Part shown: in pieces, positions 26,705-38,075 of the stretch
How positions within the stretch are numbered: the stretch's first letter is position 1
Layout: each line of letters starts with the position of its first letter
Translations under genes and position numbers: made by a program
Notes under the pieces: generated by a model
Told to the model about the DNA's origin: nothing
What the model saw: only the letters and a program-made list of their open reading frames with translations
The model's database searches: none
Origin: Aliivibrio sp. 1S175
GTDB taxonomy: Bacteria; Pseudomonadota; Gammaproteobacteria; Enterobacterales; Vibrionaceae
Length of the DNA: 64,000 bases
Direction: 5' to 3'
Assembly (NCBI RefSeq): GCF_001690985.1
Contig: NZ_MAJS01000079.1
Coordinates: 558,001-622,000 of the forward strand

Positions 26705-27790
26705 ATGGCTGGAAACTCTATTGGACAACATTTTCGAGTAACAACGTTTGGTGAAAGTCATGGCTTAGCATTAGGCTGCATTGTTGATGGCTGTCCTCCT
26801 GGTTTGGAATTAACGGAAGCTGATCTGCAGATTGATTTAGATCGCCGTAAACCAGGGACATCAAAATATACGACTCAGCGCCGTGAAGCCGATGAAGTTA
26901 AAATTTTATCTGGGGTATTTGAAGGTAAAACAACAGGCACATCAATTGGCTTGTTGATTGAAAATACCGATCAACGCTCTAAAGACTATTCTGAAATTAA
27001 AGATAAGTTCCGTCCGGGACATGCAGACTATACCTACCATCAAAAGTATGGACAACGTGATTACCGTGGCGGTGGCCGTTCATCTGCTCGTGAAACCGCA
27101 ATGCGTGTTGCGGCGGGTGCCGTGGCTAAAAAATACCTACAACAAGAATTTGGTATTGAGATCCGTGCTTATTTATCACAAATGGGGGACGTGTCGATTG
27201 ATTCTGTGGATTGGAATGAAATCGAGAACAATGCCTTTTTCTGTCCAGATGCAAGCAAAGTTGATGCTTTTGATGAGCTTATCCGTAAGTTGAAAAAAGA
27301 AGGTGATTCAATTGGTGCGAAAATCACAGTGGTTGCTCAAGGTGTTCCTGTTGGTTTAGGTGAACCTGTATTTGATCGTTTAGATGCTGATATTGCTCAT
27401 GCCCTAATGGGGATTAATGCCGTTAAAGGTGTTGAGATTGGTGATGGTTTCGAGGTTGTTCAACAACGTGGCTCTGAACATCGGGATCCATTAACGCCTG
27501 AAGGTTTTAGTTCTAATCATGCTGGTGGTGTTTTAGGTGGAATATCATCAGGGCAAGATATTATTGCTCATATTGCATTGAAACCAACATCAAGCATTAC
27601 GGTTCCGGGTGAAACAATTACACGTAGCGGTGAAAAAACAGAATTAATTACGAAAGGTCGTCATGATCCATGTGTAGGTATTCGTGCCGTTCCTATTGCT
27701 GAGGCAATGCTTGCGATTGTTGTCATGGATCATTTAGTTCGTCATCGTGGACAGAACTTCGGTGTACAAACGGAAACGCCTAAGATTTAG
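26705..27790 (+). CDS. aroC: Chorismate synthase AroC
   Basis: The 361-residue enzyme makes chorismate from EPSP in the last common shikimate step, using reduced FMN. Signatures are [18 protein letters not shown] near the N-terminus, [18 protein letters not shown] in the centre and the C-terminal [18 protein letters not shown]. Full family length. It follows prmB as in enterobacteria, but the 568-bp gap contains the small sigma-54 gene. Confidence 0.97.
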   Translation: MAGNSIGQHFRVTTFGESHGLALGCIVDGCPPGLELTEADLQIDLDRRKPGTSKYTTQRREADEVKILSGVFEGKTTGTSIGLLIENTDQRSKDYSEIKDKFRPGHADYTYHQKYGQRDYRGGGRSSARETAMRVAAGAVAKKYLQQEFGIEIRAYLSQMGDVSIDSVDWNEIENNAFFCPDASKVDAFDELIRKLKKEGDSIGAKITVVAQGVPVGLGEPVFDRLDADIAHALMGINAVKGVEIGDGFEVVQQRGSEHRDPLTPEGFSSNHAGGVLGGISSGQDIIAHIALKPTSSITVPGETITRSGEKTELITKGRHDPCVGIRAVPIAEAMLAIVVMDHLVRHRGQNFGVQTETPKI

Positions 27791-27793
27791 TGG

Positions 27794-27966
27794 TAGGAGA
27801 TAGGGACTAGTTTTTAGGGACGAGTTAAGAGCGGAAGAATCTTCCTCTACTATTAATAGACATAAATAAAAAGAGCCAGATTGAAGTTACATTAGATCTG
27901 GCTCTTTCTGTTTGTATTTGATGTTTAGCTCTTCCTAGCCCCTAAGATCTCGTCCCTAGTTCCTTT
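27794..27966. repeat. Paired inverted-repeat element, locus B
   Basis: The left arm AGGGACTAGTTTTTAGGGAC then GAGTTAAGAGC, and in reverse the right arm AGGAACTAGGGACGAGATCT then TAGGGGCTAGGAAGAGC, enclose a terminator. The left arm here equals the right arm of locus A (15269-15378) and the reverse, so the element has two arm types in inverted order. Confidence 0.75.
27870..27907. terminator. Bidirectional terminator between aroC and the YicG-like gene
   Basis: AAAGAGCCAGAT pairs with ATCTGGCTCTTT around a 14-base loop, nested inside repeat locus B. Confidence 0.8.
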
Positions 27967-27974
27967 AACGTTCA

Positions 27975-28613
27975 TCACTTCTTAATACTTTCTGGCTGAT
28001 CTTCGGTAATATCCAAATGAAATACCGGTAAACACCAACCAAATTTCACGGCTGCCATACGAGCAGAAAAACCAATAACAATGGTGATTACGGTGGTTAT
28101 TAACTCATCAACACCAAGGTGTAATAAACCTATGTATAACACAGCAGATAGGAGTGAAATTGACGCGTATAATTCTTTATGTAATACCATCGGCATTTGA
28201 CGGCAGAAAAGATCACGCAATAAACCACCAAATACGCCAGTGACAATGGCAGAAACAACACAGATCAGCGGGTGAAGTCCCATATCTAATGCGACTTGAG
28301 AGCCGATAATACTAAATACAATTAAGCCGATAGCATCTAAAAAAACAAAGAATCGATGGTTTTTTGCAACCCATGGGCCAATCCATGTCGTCAACACACC
28401 AGCAATACAGGTAATGACAAGGAATTGTGGGTTTTTCACCCAACCAATAGGGTAATGACCTAATAAAATATCACGTACCGTACCGCCGCCAATAGCCGTT
28501 GCACTCGCTACTAGCATCACACCAAACCAATCCATTTTTTTCTTACCAGCAGCTAATGCGCCTGTCATTGCTTCTGCTGTGATCCCTATAATATAAAGAA
28601 TTGTTAATAACAT
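27975..28613 (-). CDS. YicG-like (UPF0126/TRIC family) membrane protein
   Basis: The 212-residue, seven-helix protein is built from two similar halves, each with a glycine-rich motif followed by RD: AIGGGTVRDILLGHYPIGWV and GVFGGLLRDLFCRQMPMVL. This is the bacterial TRIC-type (trimeric intracellular cation channel) family once called UPF0126. The substrate is unproven; related proteins have been linked to K+ or glycine. It is convergent with aroC. Confidence 0.85.
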   Translation of the reverse strand: MLLTILYIIGITAEAMTGALAAGKKKMDWFGVMLVASATAIGGGTVRDILLGHYPIGWVKNPQFLVITCIAGVLTTWIGPWVAKNHRFFVFLDAIGLIVFSIIGSQVALDMGLHPLICVVSAIVTGVFGGLLRDLFCRQMPMVLHKELYASISLLSAVLYIGLLHLGVDELITTVITIVIGFSARMAAVKFGWCLPVFHLDITEDQPESIKK

Positions 28614-28881
28614 TTTCTAATACCGTTTCATGTCATGTTGGCGAAATAATAAGGCAAGGATTTTATGGGATTAAACCTATAATGACGAATGAAAAAAACT
28701 ATTCCGATGTTTTTCGGATTAGATTTACTTATGTGATTTATCCAAGTGCTCTAGCGTGATTAAGTGAATTTACAGATAAAGGATAATTTTGAAACAGAAG
28801 ATAAAAATAATTTATCTAGATAGGTCTTTATTGGTGCTTAAGGTAGAATAGGCCCCTCTTTATTATTGCTAAGCTTGTCGT

Positions 28882-29412
28882 ATGTCTCATCAATACCAAG
28901 ATTTAATGTCTATTTTCAACGCTACTTTTCAAGGTTCTTTTAATACACAACTTGTATTGGGTGGCGATGAACCTATTTATTTACCTGCCGATAGCGAATT
29001 TGATTATCATCGCATTATCTTTGCTCGTGGTTTTTATCAATCAGGAATGCATGAAATTGCACATTGGTGTGTCGCTGGACCAGAACGTCGATTATTAGAA
29101 GATTTTGGTTATTGGTATGAACCTGACGGTCGAACAGAGCAAGTTCAATCTGAGTTTGAAAAAGTTGAAATCCGCCCACAAGCGTATGAATGGATTTTAT
29201 CATTAAGTGCAGGACTAAAATTTAATGTGAGTTGTGATAACTTAAATGGCGATTTTGAACCAGATCGTTTAGCATTCATGACTAAAGTACATAATGAGGT
29301 GATGGGAATTCTAGATACGGGGCTACCATTACGAGTTGAGATGCTCTCTACTGCATTACGTAATTTTTATCAGATTACACCATTAACTAAAGAACAATTT
29401 ATTGTCCAATAG
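28882..29412 (+). CDS. epmC: Elongation factor P hydroxylase EpmC
   Basis: The 176-residue protein hydroxylates the beta-lysyl modification on the EF-P lysine. The histidine-rich motif GMHEIAHWCVAGPERR (residues 55-70) suggests the metal site, followed by DFGYWYEPDGR. Its place before yfcL matches the E. coli epmC-yfcL pair. epmA/epmB are not in this window. Confidence 0.92.
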   Translation: MSHQYQDLMSIFNATFQGSFNTQLVLGGDEPIYLPADSEFDYHRIIFARGFYQSGMHEIAHWCVAGPERRLLEDFGYWYEPDGRTEQVQSEFEKVEIRPQAYEWILSLSAGLKFNVSCDNLNGDFEPDRLAFMTKVHNEVMGILDTGLPLRVEMLSTALRNFYQITPLTKEQFIVQ

Positions 29413-29419
29413 GAAAAAA

Positions 29420-29680
29420 ATGATCATTGAATTTGAAGAAAAAATGCTTGAACTTATTGATGCTCGTATTGAAACAGCATCAGATGATGAGTTATTTGCG
29501 GGTGGTTACTTACGTGGGCATATTTCATTGTCAGTAGCTAAATGTGAAGAGCAAAGCATCAATGATGTTGAAGTATTGAAAGTACATATCAATGACAGTT
29601 TAGATGCGGCTAAGTCTGAATTATCTCCAGCAGACCGAATTGTTGTTGCTGATCTATGGGATGAGTTGCAAAACGCATAG
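29420..29680 (+). CDS. yfcL: YfcL family protein
   Basis: The 86-residue acidic helical protein (MIIEFEEKMLELIDARIETA at the start) is of unknown role, always found near epmC. The ATG at 29420 has AGGA before it; the open frame reaches a TTG at 29402 inside epmC, which I do not use. It starts 7 bp after the epmC stop, so the two are probably cotranscribed. Confidence 0.85.
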   Translation: MIIEFEEKMLELIDARIETASDDELFAGGYLRGHISLSVAKCEEQSINDVEVLKVHINDSLDAAKSELSPADRIVVADLWDELQNA

Positions 29681-29702
29681 TATTGATGATCATCAAAACT
29701 GC

Positions 29703-29734
29703 AAAAGGCAGGCCCATTGAGGTCTGCCTTTTTT
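29703..29734. terminator. Terminator after yfcL
   Basis: AAAAGGCAG pairs with CTGCCTTTT, with an inner CC/GG, followed by T6. Confidence 0.85.
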
Positions 29735-29762
29735 ATATAATATTTAAATATAGTGATGGAGG

Positions 29763-30188
29763 TTAGCGCTTAAAGCCTGATAGTGCGTCTAATTTATCTC
29801 GAAGTAAATAAACTAAAGAGGTTTGCTCTGATTGTTCTCTAATGACACCATTGGTATTTCCCCATACAGGCCCTGGCCATGCAATATCATGAGTAAAGCG
29901 AGCGATATGGTGAATATGTAATTGAGGGACTAAATTCCCTAATGCCCCAATATTAATTTTATCCGGTGTAAACGTATCTTCTAATAATTGAGCAACCGCA
30001 CTTGATTCTTTAATAAACTGATGTTGTTGCTCTGCGTTCATGTGATGGATTTCTTTTAGATCTTCTAGACGAGGAACTAAAATTAACCAAGGCCCTATGT
30101 CTTCTTTAATTAATAAAACCTGGCATAAAGGTAGATTACCTAAAACAATGCAATCTTGTTGTAAACGTGAGTGTAATTGAAAAGCCAT
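29763..30188 (-). CDS. HIT-domain nucleotide-binding protein
   Basis: The 141-residue protein ends in a HIT triad variant QLHIHHIARF (residues 89-98), where the first histidine is replaced by glutamine (Q-x-H-x-H). HIT proteins hydrolyse or transfer nucleoside phosphates. The short N-terminal domain and LVPRLEDLKEIHHM are typical of the diadenosine-hydrolase branch. The start at 30188 has AAGGAA upstream; the frame opens 9 codons earlier. It is divergent from the acyltransferase gene. Confidence 0.85.
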   Translation of the reverse strand: MAFQLHSRLQQDCIVLGNLPLCQVLLIKEDIGPWLILVPRLEDLKEIHHMNAEQQHQFIKESSAVAQLLEDTFTPDKINIGALGNLVPQLHIHHIARFTHDIAWPGPVWGNTNGVIREQSEQTSLVYLLRDKLDALSGFKR

Positions 30189-30266
30189 TATCATTTCCTT
30201 GGTTTCTATCAGCAATGCTTTGTTATATCATAATCAGCTTATAATGAAGAATAAGTGAATCTATTC

Positions 30267-31208
30267 ATGAGTAAAAAAGTCGATAAAAACGTTTATAACC
30301 CAACTTTTCAATGGGCATTTCTACACCCAAGATATTGGCCTACGTGGTTAGGGATAGCTTTTGCTATTATTTTAGCGTTTGTTCCTTTTCGATTACGCGA
30401 TAAGCTCGCGGCAAAAATTGTTAAATTAGTTCTTAAAAAACCAAGTGGCGGCATTAAACGAGCTAAGTTAAATATAGCCACTTGCTTTCCTGAAAAATCA
30501 GAGCAAGAACAACGGGAATTACTTGAAAAAACCTACATTACAGGTGCCCAGGTGATGCTTGGTTTTTCTGAGTTGATTGTTAGAAGTCGTAAACATAATG
30601 AAAATCGTGGTATTTTTGTTGGGGGAGAGAATCTTTTTCCATTACTTGAACAAAAAGAAAACATCATTATTTTAGCACCACATGCATGGGCTATTGATTT
30701 CCCTGCGATCTTATTAGCTTCTCGTGGCTATCATGTAACAACCATGATGAAACCACAAAAGAACCCAATCACTGATTGGTTGATGCACGTTCAACGTATG
30801 CAATATGGCGGTAAAATATACGCTCGAAGTGCAGGGATTAAGCCGTTAATCAAAGCGATTAGAGAAGGGTACTTAGCTTACTATTTACCAGATGAAGATC
30901 ATGGACCTCAGAACAGTGTTTTTGTCCCGTTTTTTGCAACTCAGAAAGCGACTCTTAAAGGGTTTGGTAAGTTAGCTCGTTTGTCTAAGGCAAAAGTAGT
31001 TCCAATGTTACCGTCGTATAATGCGGAAACAGGGCAGTTTGAGATCATTACATTACCGGCCATTGCTGATTTTCCTTCTGGTGATGAAGAGCAGGATGCA
31101 AGAGCGATGAATATTGCGATTGAACAATTAGTAACAGAGCGTCCTGAGCAATATATGTGGGTTTTAAACTTATTACGTTCTCGTCCAGATGGTAGCCGTC
31201 TTTATTAA
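30267..31208 (+). CDS. lpxM: Lipid A acyltransferase, LpxM (MsbB) type
   Basis: The 313-residue inner-membrane acyltransferase adds a secondary acyl chain to lipid A. It has one N-terminal helix and the catalytic HxxxxD in LAPHAWAIDFPA. The YLPDEDHGPQNSVFVPFFAT region matches LpxM rather than LpxL. I start at ATG 30267, which places HPRYW at residue 20 exactly as in E. coli LpxM; a GTG at 30255 is the alternative. Chain specificity (a 3-hydroxyacyl chain in V. cholerae LpxN) cannot be told from sequence alone. Confidence 0.88.
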   Translation: MSKKVDKNVYNPTFQWAFLHPRYWPTWLGIAFAIILAFVPFRLRDKLAAKIVKLVLKKPSGGIKRAKLNIATCFPEKSEQEQRELLEKTYITGAQVMLGFSELIVRSRKHNENRGIFVGGENLFPLLEQKENIIILAPHAWAIDFPAILLASRGYHVTTMMKPQKNPITDWLMHVQRMQYGGKIYARSAGIKPLIKAIREGYLAYYLPDEDHGPQNSVFVPFFATQKATLKGFGKLARLSKAKVVPMLPSYNAETGQFEIITLPAIADFPSGDEEQDARAMNIAIEQLVTERPEQYMWVLNLLRSRPDGSRLY

Positions 31209-31236
31209 GTAAGCTTTGCTCTATCTATTCTTGATT

Positions 31237-31273
31237 AAGCCCATTGCATTAAATAAATGCAGTGGGCTTTTTT
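31237..31273 (+). terminator. Terminator after lpxM
   Basis: AAGCCCATTGCATT pairs with AATGCAGTGGGCTT with one T-G, then T7. Confidence 0.85.
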
Positions 31274-31446
31274 ATTCTAAGTTTAAATTATTTCTTTGAT
31301 TTATATCAAAGGTCGATCTTGGTCATTTAATCAATCTAAGTTTTTACAAATGGTTAGGGTCTATTCAATTACGGAGCGTATAATTATTTGTGAGTTCCAT
31401 CCGATTAATACTGATAATGCTCTTTAGTGCTAAGTTGATTTGATAA

Positions 31447-32883
31447 ATGCCAAAATCGCCAAATTTTCGCTTCTTTCAAGGTGGGATGCTTAAGCATCGT
31501 ACTACTCCTAAGTTTTTAACAACACAAACTGATTACTATGCATTGCTTTTTTTATCAGCGTTAGTTGGTGGCATTGCTGGTTCTGTCGTTGCATTATTTG
31601 AAGCATCAATTCGTTTAATTTCAGAACAACGATTACACTTCATACATACCTTCCCTTATTCTGAATATTTAGCGCCCGTAGCTGCCGTTCTTGCAGGTGC
31701 AGCAATGGCTGCCGCAGGGTTTTGGCTTACTTTTAGGTTTGCACCAGAAACCGCGGGTAGTGGTATTCCTCATATTGAAGGAGCATTAGACGGGACGCAT
31801 GTTATTCGTTGGGCTAGAGTGTTACCGGTTAAGTTTATTGCAGGTACGTTAACCATTGGCTCAGGTATGGTACTTGGCCGCGAAGGACCATCAATTCAAA
31901 TTGGTGGGGCTGTGGGGCAAATGATTGCAAGTAAAGGTAAGCGATTTAGTCATTCTTCTCATATATTAACAGCGGCAGGGGCTGCCGCTGGTTTGGCTGC
32001 GGCATTTAATGCACCGTTAGCGGGGATCCTTTTTGTCGTTGAAGAGATGCGCCCTCAATTTCGTTATAATATTACCTCTATTAAGTGTGTAACGTTAGCG
32101 ACTGCTGTTGCAACTATTGTTATGCGATCTCTTCATGGTCAAGAAGCATTTCTTACGATACCAAGTTTTGATGTTCCACCCCTTCGTTCTCTACTTCTGT
32201 TTGCTATTTTAGGCATTTTATTTGGAATTATTGGTGTTAATTTCAATAAATGGATCTTAAAAGGGACAAGTAAAGTAAAGGCGTATCACCAAAATAAATT
32301 GGCTCGCATTGTGTTAATGGGAGCTGCGTTTGGCGGTACATTTGCCTTATTGCATTTGTACATACCAAATTTATCTGGCAGCGGCATGGAAATCATCACT
32401 GAGATGTTTTATAGCCCTATGGCATGGATGGTAATGGTTGGCTTCTTTGCACTACGAATTATAGTTACGGTAGCGTGTTTCTCGTCAGGAGCTCCCGGTG
32501 GGATCTTTGCGCCTATGCTAGCGTTAGGAACACTACTTGGTTTATCTTTTGGTGTTGTGATGGCGGCATGGTTCCCTGAATGGGTTTCAGATCCAGGTGT
32601 TTATGCTATTGCGGGTATGGGGGCCTTATTTGCTGCGACAGTGAGAGCTCCAGTGACTGGCGTTATTCTTGTGGTAGAGATGACGAATAATTACCAACTA
32701 ATATTACCTTTACTCGTCACAACGTTAGGTGCCACTTTTATTGCTCAAGCACTTGGTGGTCAGCCTTTGTACTCTGCACTATTGAAACAGTCTTTACTTA
32801 AAGATAAAGAATTGAGAGCAGAAGACAGTGGGTTACAAAAAGTTGATCAAGCTGTTGCTAACGCAAATACTGAAAACAAATAA
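31447..32883 (+). CDS. clcA: ClC-family chloride/proton antiporter
   Basis: The 478-residue protein carries the ClC selectivity-filter motifs GSGIPHIEGA, GREGPSIQIGG (with the external gating glutamate) and SGAPGGIFAPMLALG, and about 16-18 helical segments. It lacks CBS domains, as bacterial exchangers do. The likely role is Cl-/H+ exchange in acid response. The ATG at 31447 has a poor ribosome site; an internal ATG at 31486 has AAGGTGGG but too close. It begins after a 238-bp noncoding stretch. Confidence 0.9.
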   Translation: MPKSPNFRFFQGGMLKHRTTPKFLTTQTDYYALLFLSALVGGIAGSVVALFEASIRLISEQRLHFIHTFPYSEYLAPVAAVLAGAAMAAAGFWLTFRFAPETAGSGIPHIEGALDGTHVIRWARVLPVKFIAGTLTIGSGMVLGREGPSIQIGGAVGQMIASKGKRFSHSSHILTAAGAAAGLAAAFNAPLAGILFVVEEMRPQFRYNITSIKCVTLATAVATIVMRSLHGQEAFLTIPSFDVPPLRSLLLFAILGILFGIIGVNFNKWILKGTSKVKAYHQNKLARIVLMGAAFGGTFALLHLYIPNLSGSGMEIITEMFYSPMAWMVMVGFFALRIIVTVACFSSGAPGGIFAPMLALGTLLGLSFGVVMAAWFPEWVSDPGVYAIAGMGALFAATVRAPVTGVILVVEMTNNYQLILPLLVTTLGATFIAQALGGQPLYSALLKQSLLKDKELRAEDSGLQKVDQAVANANTENK

Positions 32884-32884
32884 A

Positions 32885-32911
32885 CCATCTGAATCAACAT
32901 TATTCAGATGG
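32885..32911. terminator. Hairpin between clcA and rlmA
   Basis: CCATCTGAAT pairs with ATTCAGATGG around CAACATT. T content after it is moderate on both strands. Confidence 0.6.
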
Positions 32912-32924
32912 CCTTATTGTGGCG

Positions 32925-33737
32925 TTATATTTTCTTATAAACTCTGATCATGAAATCAGCTTTGCAATCAAAAAAGGCTTTTTCTTTTAGCTCTGATTTG
33001 TACTCTGCTGTTGCTTTCCAAGCAAAAGGCGTCATATCTAATAAATGTAACGCCTCAAGTCCGTTCAACTGCATATTGTAAGTTAATTTTTTCTCTTCAA
33101 TAAGTTCAAAGCCAGTTATTTCTTCTGATGCTTCATCGTGTAAGCGAACATCACCATAAACACCTTCACGTAGTTGGTATAAATGGTGGCTTGCTGGTGT
33201 GACTGTAAATAAATGCCCAGAATTTTTAATCGTACGACTCAGTTCTTCGGCTTTACATGGCGCATAAATTCTAACTATGCCATTTAAACTTTGATCTGAA
33301 AAAGGTAAACGGTGGCTAGAAGCAACACTGAATTGGCAATTGAGATAGCGTTTAGCTGCGTACTTAATCGCTACTTTTGAAATGTCTAATCCAAAGACGG
33401 CTGTATTTTTATCGTTCAACTGCTCAGCAATCTTTGAGGTGTAATAACCTTCACCACAGCCTATATCTAACAGGCTTGAATTGTCCTCAGTGATATAACT
33501 TTCACATAAGTCAGCAACTTGTTGTTGCATTGGTTGGTAATGGCCTGCTTCAAGAAATGCACGTCTTGCTTGCATCATTTCTTTATTATCGCCCGGATTT
33601 TTAGAACGCTTATGATGAACTGGCATCAAGTTTACATAACCTTCTTTTGCGTTATCAAACTGATGGTTGTTTTCACAACGGTATTGGTTGTTGGCAAAGA
33701 ACAATTCGTGTTGGCATAAAGGGCATTGATACGACAT
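32925..33737 (-). CDS. rlmA: 23S rRNA (guanine-745-N1)-methyltransferase RlmA
   Basis: The 270-residue enzyme has an N-terminal zinc site formed by Cys5, Cys8, Cys21 and His25, the conserved linker HKRSKNPGDNKEMMQARR, and a SAM domain with LLDIGCGEGYYTSKIAE. It methylates G745 of 23S rRNA. Length and zinc ligands match RlmA(I) of Gram-negatives. Confidence 0.93.
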   Translation of the reverse strand: MSYQCPLCQHELFFANNQYRCENNHQFDNAKEGYVNLMPVHHKRSKNPGDNKEMMQARRAFLEAGHYQPMQQQVADLCESYITEDNSSLLDIGCGEGYYTSKIAEQLNDKNTAVFGLDISKVAIKYAAKRYLNCQFSVASSHRLPFSDQSLNGIVRIYAPCKAEELSRTIKNSGHLFTVTPASHHLYQLREGVYGDVRLHDEASEEITGFELIEEKKLTYNMQLNGLEALHLLDMTPFAWKATAEYKSELKEKAFFDCKADFMIRVYKKI

Positions 33738-34235
33738 AACCAGACCTGAAATTAGATGAGGGAAGCAGTGTACTTCTTCATTTCTAGAATAAAAAGACCC
33801 TCTAATAAAAAATCTATCCGTCTATTAATTTTTCATCTCGAAATAAATAATGTGACACCCTTCAAATTTAGCCTCTAATAGAACATAACAAGACCTTTTT
33901 TGTTATCAAGCGATAGTGATCAATATCACTTTTATTGTTAATAATAGTCTAGAAAAATGTGATCTAACATGTTTCTATATGTGAAAAGGTAAATTTTAAT
34001 ATTGATATTTACATCTTAACCTTTTGAAAATTATGTATTTATATTTTTTTATAAAGGCTGTTTTTGAACTTGGTCAAACTATGAATACGCTTTATTTTTC
34101 AAAGCGAATTAATAGGGCATGATTTGTCTCAACGGATTCAGATAAACATGTATGGATTACAAGTATTCTTGAGTTTGGCGTCTAAACAGTAGAACAGCTA
34201 AACCAAAATAAGTTCAAAAATATAGGGCGTATAAC
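33738..34235. promoter_or_regulatory. Long upstream region of the porin gene
   Basis: Nearly 500 bases at low GC without a gene. Two operator-like dyads stand out: AGTGAT-CAAT-ATCACT at 33915-33930 and GTAAAT-N12-ATTTAC at 33989-34012. The length fits a heavily regulated porin, but I cannot assign the regulators. ToxR-type or OmpR-type control would be the usual expectation. Confidence 0.45.
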
Positions 34236-35297
34236 ATGAAAAAGACACTTTTAGCACTAGCAGTACCAGCACTTCTAATGGCCGGTTCAGCATCTGCAGC
34301 AACAGTACATACAGCAGAAGATGGTTCGACAATCGATGTATACAGCCGTTTAGGTTTTAATATTACAGACCGTGCTGGTATGGGTGAAGATGGCGATGCG
34401 GTAGGTAATTTCGATGCACGTATTGGTTTAGGTGGCTCTCAAGTCGTTAACGATAAAGTATCAGTTATTGGTTGGGCTGAGTATTCAGTAGGTGCAGCTG
34501 AACAACGTGGTACAGATAATAGCTTTACTCCTCGTTATGTATGGGCAGGTATCGATGGTTCTGAATACGGTAAAGTAACCTTTGGTCGTGTTGCTTCAGG
34601 CATCATTATGCTTTCTGATGTAGGTGATGTATTTGCGGCATCTGATGTTCTTATTGGTCGTCAACTTGAGCTTATTGATAATTCAGCAGCACAAACTTTC
34701 CGTCAAGATGGCACTGTTCAATATCAAAACAGCTTTGGTTCGTTTGATATGTCGGTTGCGTATATTTTAGGTAACTCAGATTCAGATCAAGATGGTTCTT
34801 ATAATGCGGTAGGTCGTTATACCTTTGATATGGGTGATGCGGGTCAGTTAATTCCTATTGTTGCATATCAAGCAAACAGTACGGGTGAAAATGCGACTAA
34901 TCCAGATGCAGATTACACTTTCTGGGGTGCAGGTCTTCAATATAAGTTAAATGCATTAACACTTGGAGCTATGTATAACCAAGATGAAATTGAAGGTGTT
35001 TATGCAGGTAAATCAACGGATAAGAGCTACGAATTAACAGCGGTATATAACATTAATGATGATTGGACAGCTCGTGCTGGTTACCGTGCTCTAGAAAACA
35101 GCGGTGGCGATGAAAGTGAATATAAAGATACAACATTAGAACTTCAGTATCACTTAACGGCTCGTTCTTCTATCTACACAAGTTATGTAATGCGTAATGG
35201 CGAAAATGGAAACGCAGCATTACCTAGCAACAATGTGATGAGCTGGAACGATGCAGAAGAAGATTACTACCACTTAGGTCTTCGTTATGAATTCTAA
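34236..35297 (+). CDS. OmpU-type outer-membrane porin
   Basis: The 353-residue precursor has a signal peptide ending SASA-A (about 21) and a beta-barrel body with the Gram-negative porin features (DARIGLGGSQ, YVWAGIDGSEYGKVTFGR) and the C-terminal YHLGLRYEF with a terminal phenylalanine for BAM recognition. It is a general diffusion porin of the OmpU/OmpC type. A long regulatory region precedes it and a strong terminator follows. It may contribute to resistance against host peptides, as OmpU does in other vibrios, but that is not visible here. Confidence 0.88.
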   Translation: MKKTLLALAVPALLMAGSASAATVHTAEDGSTIDVYSRLGFNITDRAGMGEDGDAVGNFDARIGLGGSQVVNDKVSVIGWAEYSVGAAEQRGTDNSFTPRYVWAGIDGSEYGKVTFGRVASGIIMLSDVGDVFAASDVLIGRQLELIDNSAAQTFRQDGTVQYQNSFGSFDMSVAYILGNSDSDQDGSYNAVGRYTFDMGDAGQLIPIVAYQANSTGENATNPDADYTFWGAGLQYKLNALTLGAMYNQDEIEGVYAGKSTDKSYELTAVYNINDDWTARAGYRALENSGGDESEYKDTTLELQYHLTARSSIYTSYVMRNGENGNAALPSNNVMSWNDAEEDYYHLGLRYEF

Positions 35298-35374
35298 TCT
35301 GACCAACAATGTTGATATTACTGTTAATCTATAAGGGTGGATTCTTAGTTAATTATCAATCAGGTTAGAAAACT

Positions 35375-35408
35375 AAAATCCTCACTGATCTGTCAGTGAG
35401 GATTTTTT
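35375..35408 (+). terminator. Terminator of the porin gene
   Basis: A perfect 14-bp stem AAAATCCTCACTGA/TCAGTGAGGATTTT around TCTG, then TT. Confidence 0.9.
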
Positions 35409-35447
35409 CTATTTAATCATAATGAAAAAACATTGAATTGTAGGTAT

Positions 35448-35473
35448 AAAAAATCCCCGCAAGTGCGAGGATT
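35448..35473 (-). terminator. Terminator of the yfbU-like gene
   Basis: AATCCCCGC pairs with GCGAGGATT around AAGT. The minus strand continues into a U run. Confidence 0.8.
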
Positions 35474-35498
35474 CAAATGATTATTTATGCCGTTTGGA

Positions 35499-37857
<2,359 letters not shown>

Positions 37858-37898
37858 AATAACGGGAACCTTTAGGAAAGAGTTAAAACATCAGAAAA

Positions 37899-37910
37899 GA
37901 AGCGTTTGCT
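37899..37910. promoter_or_regulatory. PurR-like box upstream of fhs
   Basis: GAAGCGTTTGCT reads AGCAAACGCTTC on the minus strand. It keeps the GCAAACG half of the PurR consensus with an imperfect second half, 42 bp before the ATG. Confidence 0.4.
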
Positions 37911-38075
37911 TTATACCACATAAATAGGTCTATATTGAATCAATTCCCCTAATTTACTATGGAATTGATGAAAATATTTATAAGGTGTGATCAAGAGTAT
38001 GAACAAGGTTTAAGAATAGGTTAATGGCTTGTGATGGTTTTTATTTGTGGGCTTTATAAGAAAAATGAGGAATTT

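Noticed and set aside
26958-27293. 111-codon frame inside aroC
   Set aside because: It lies in another frame of a full-length, well-conserved aroC and has no independent signals.
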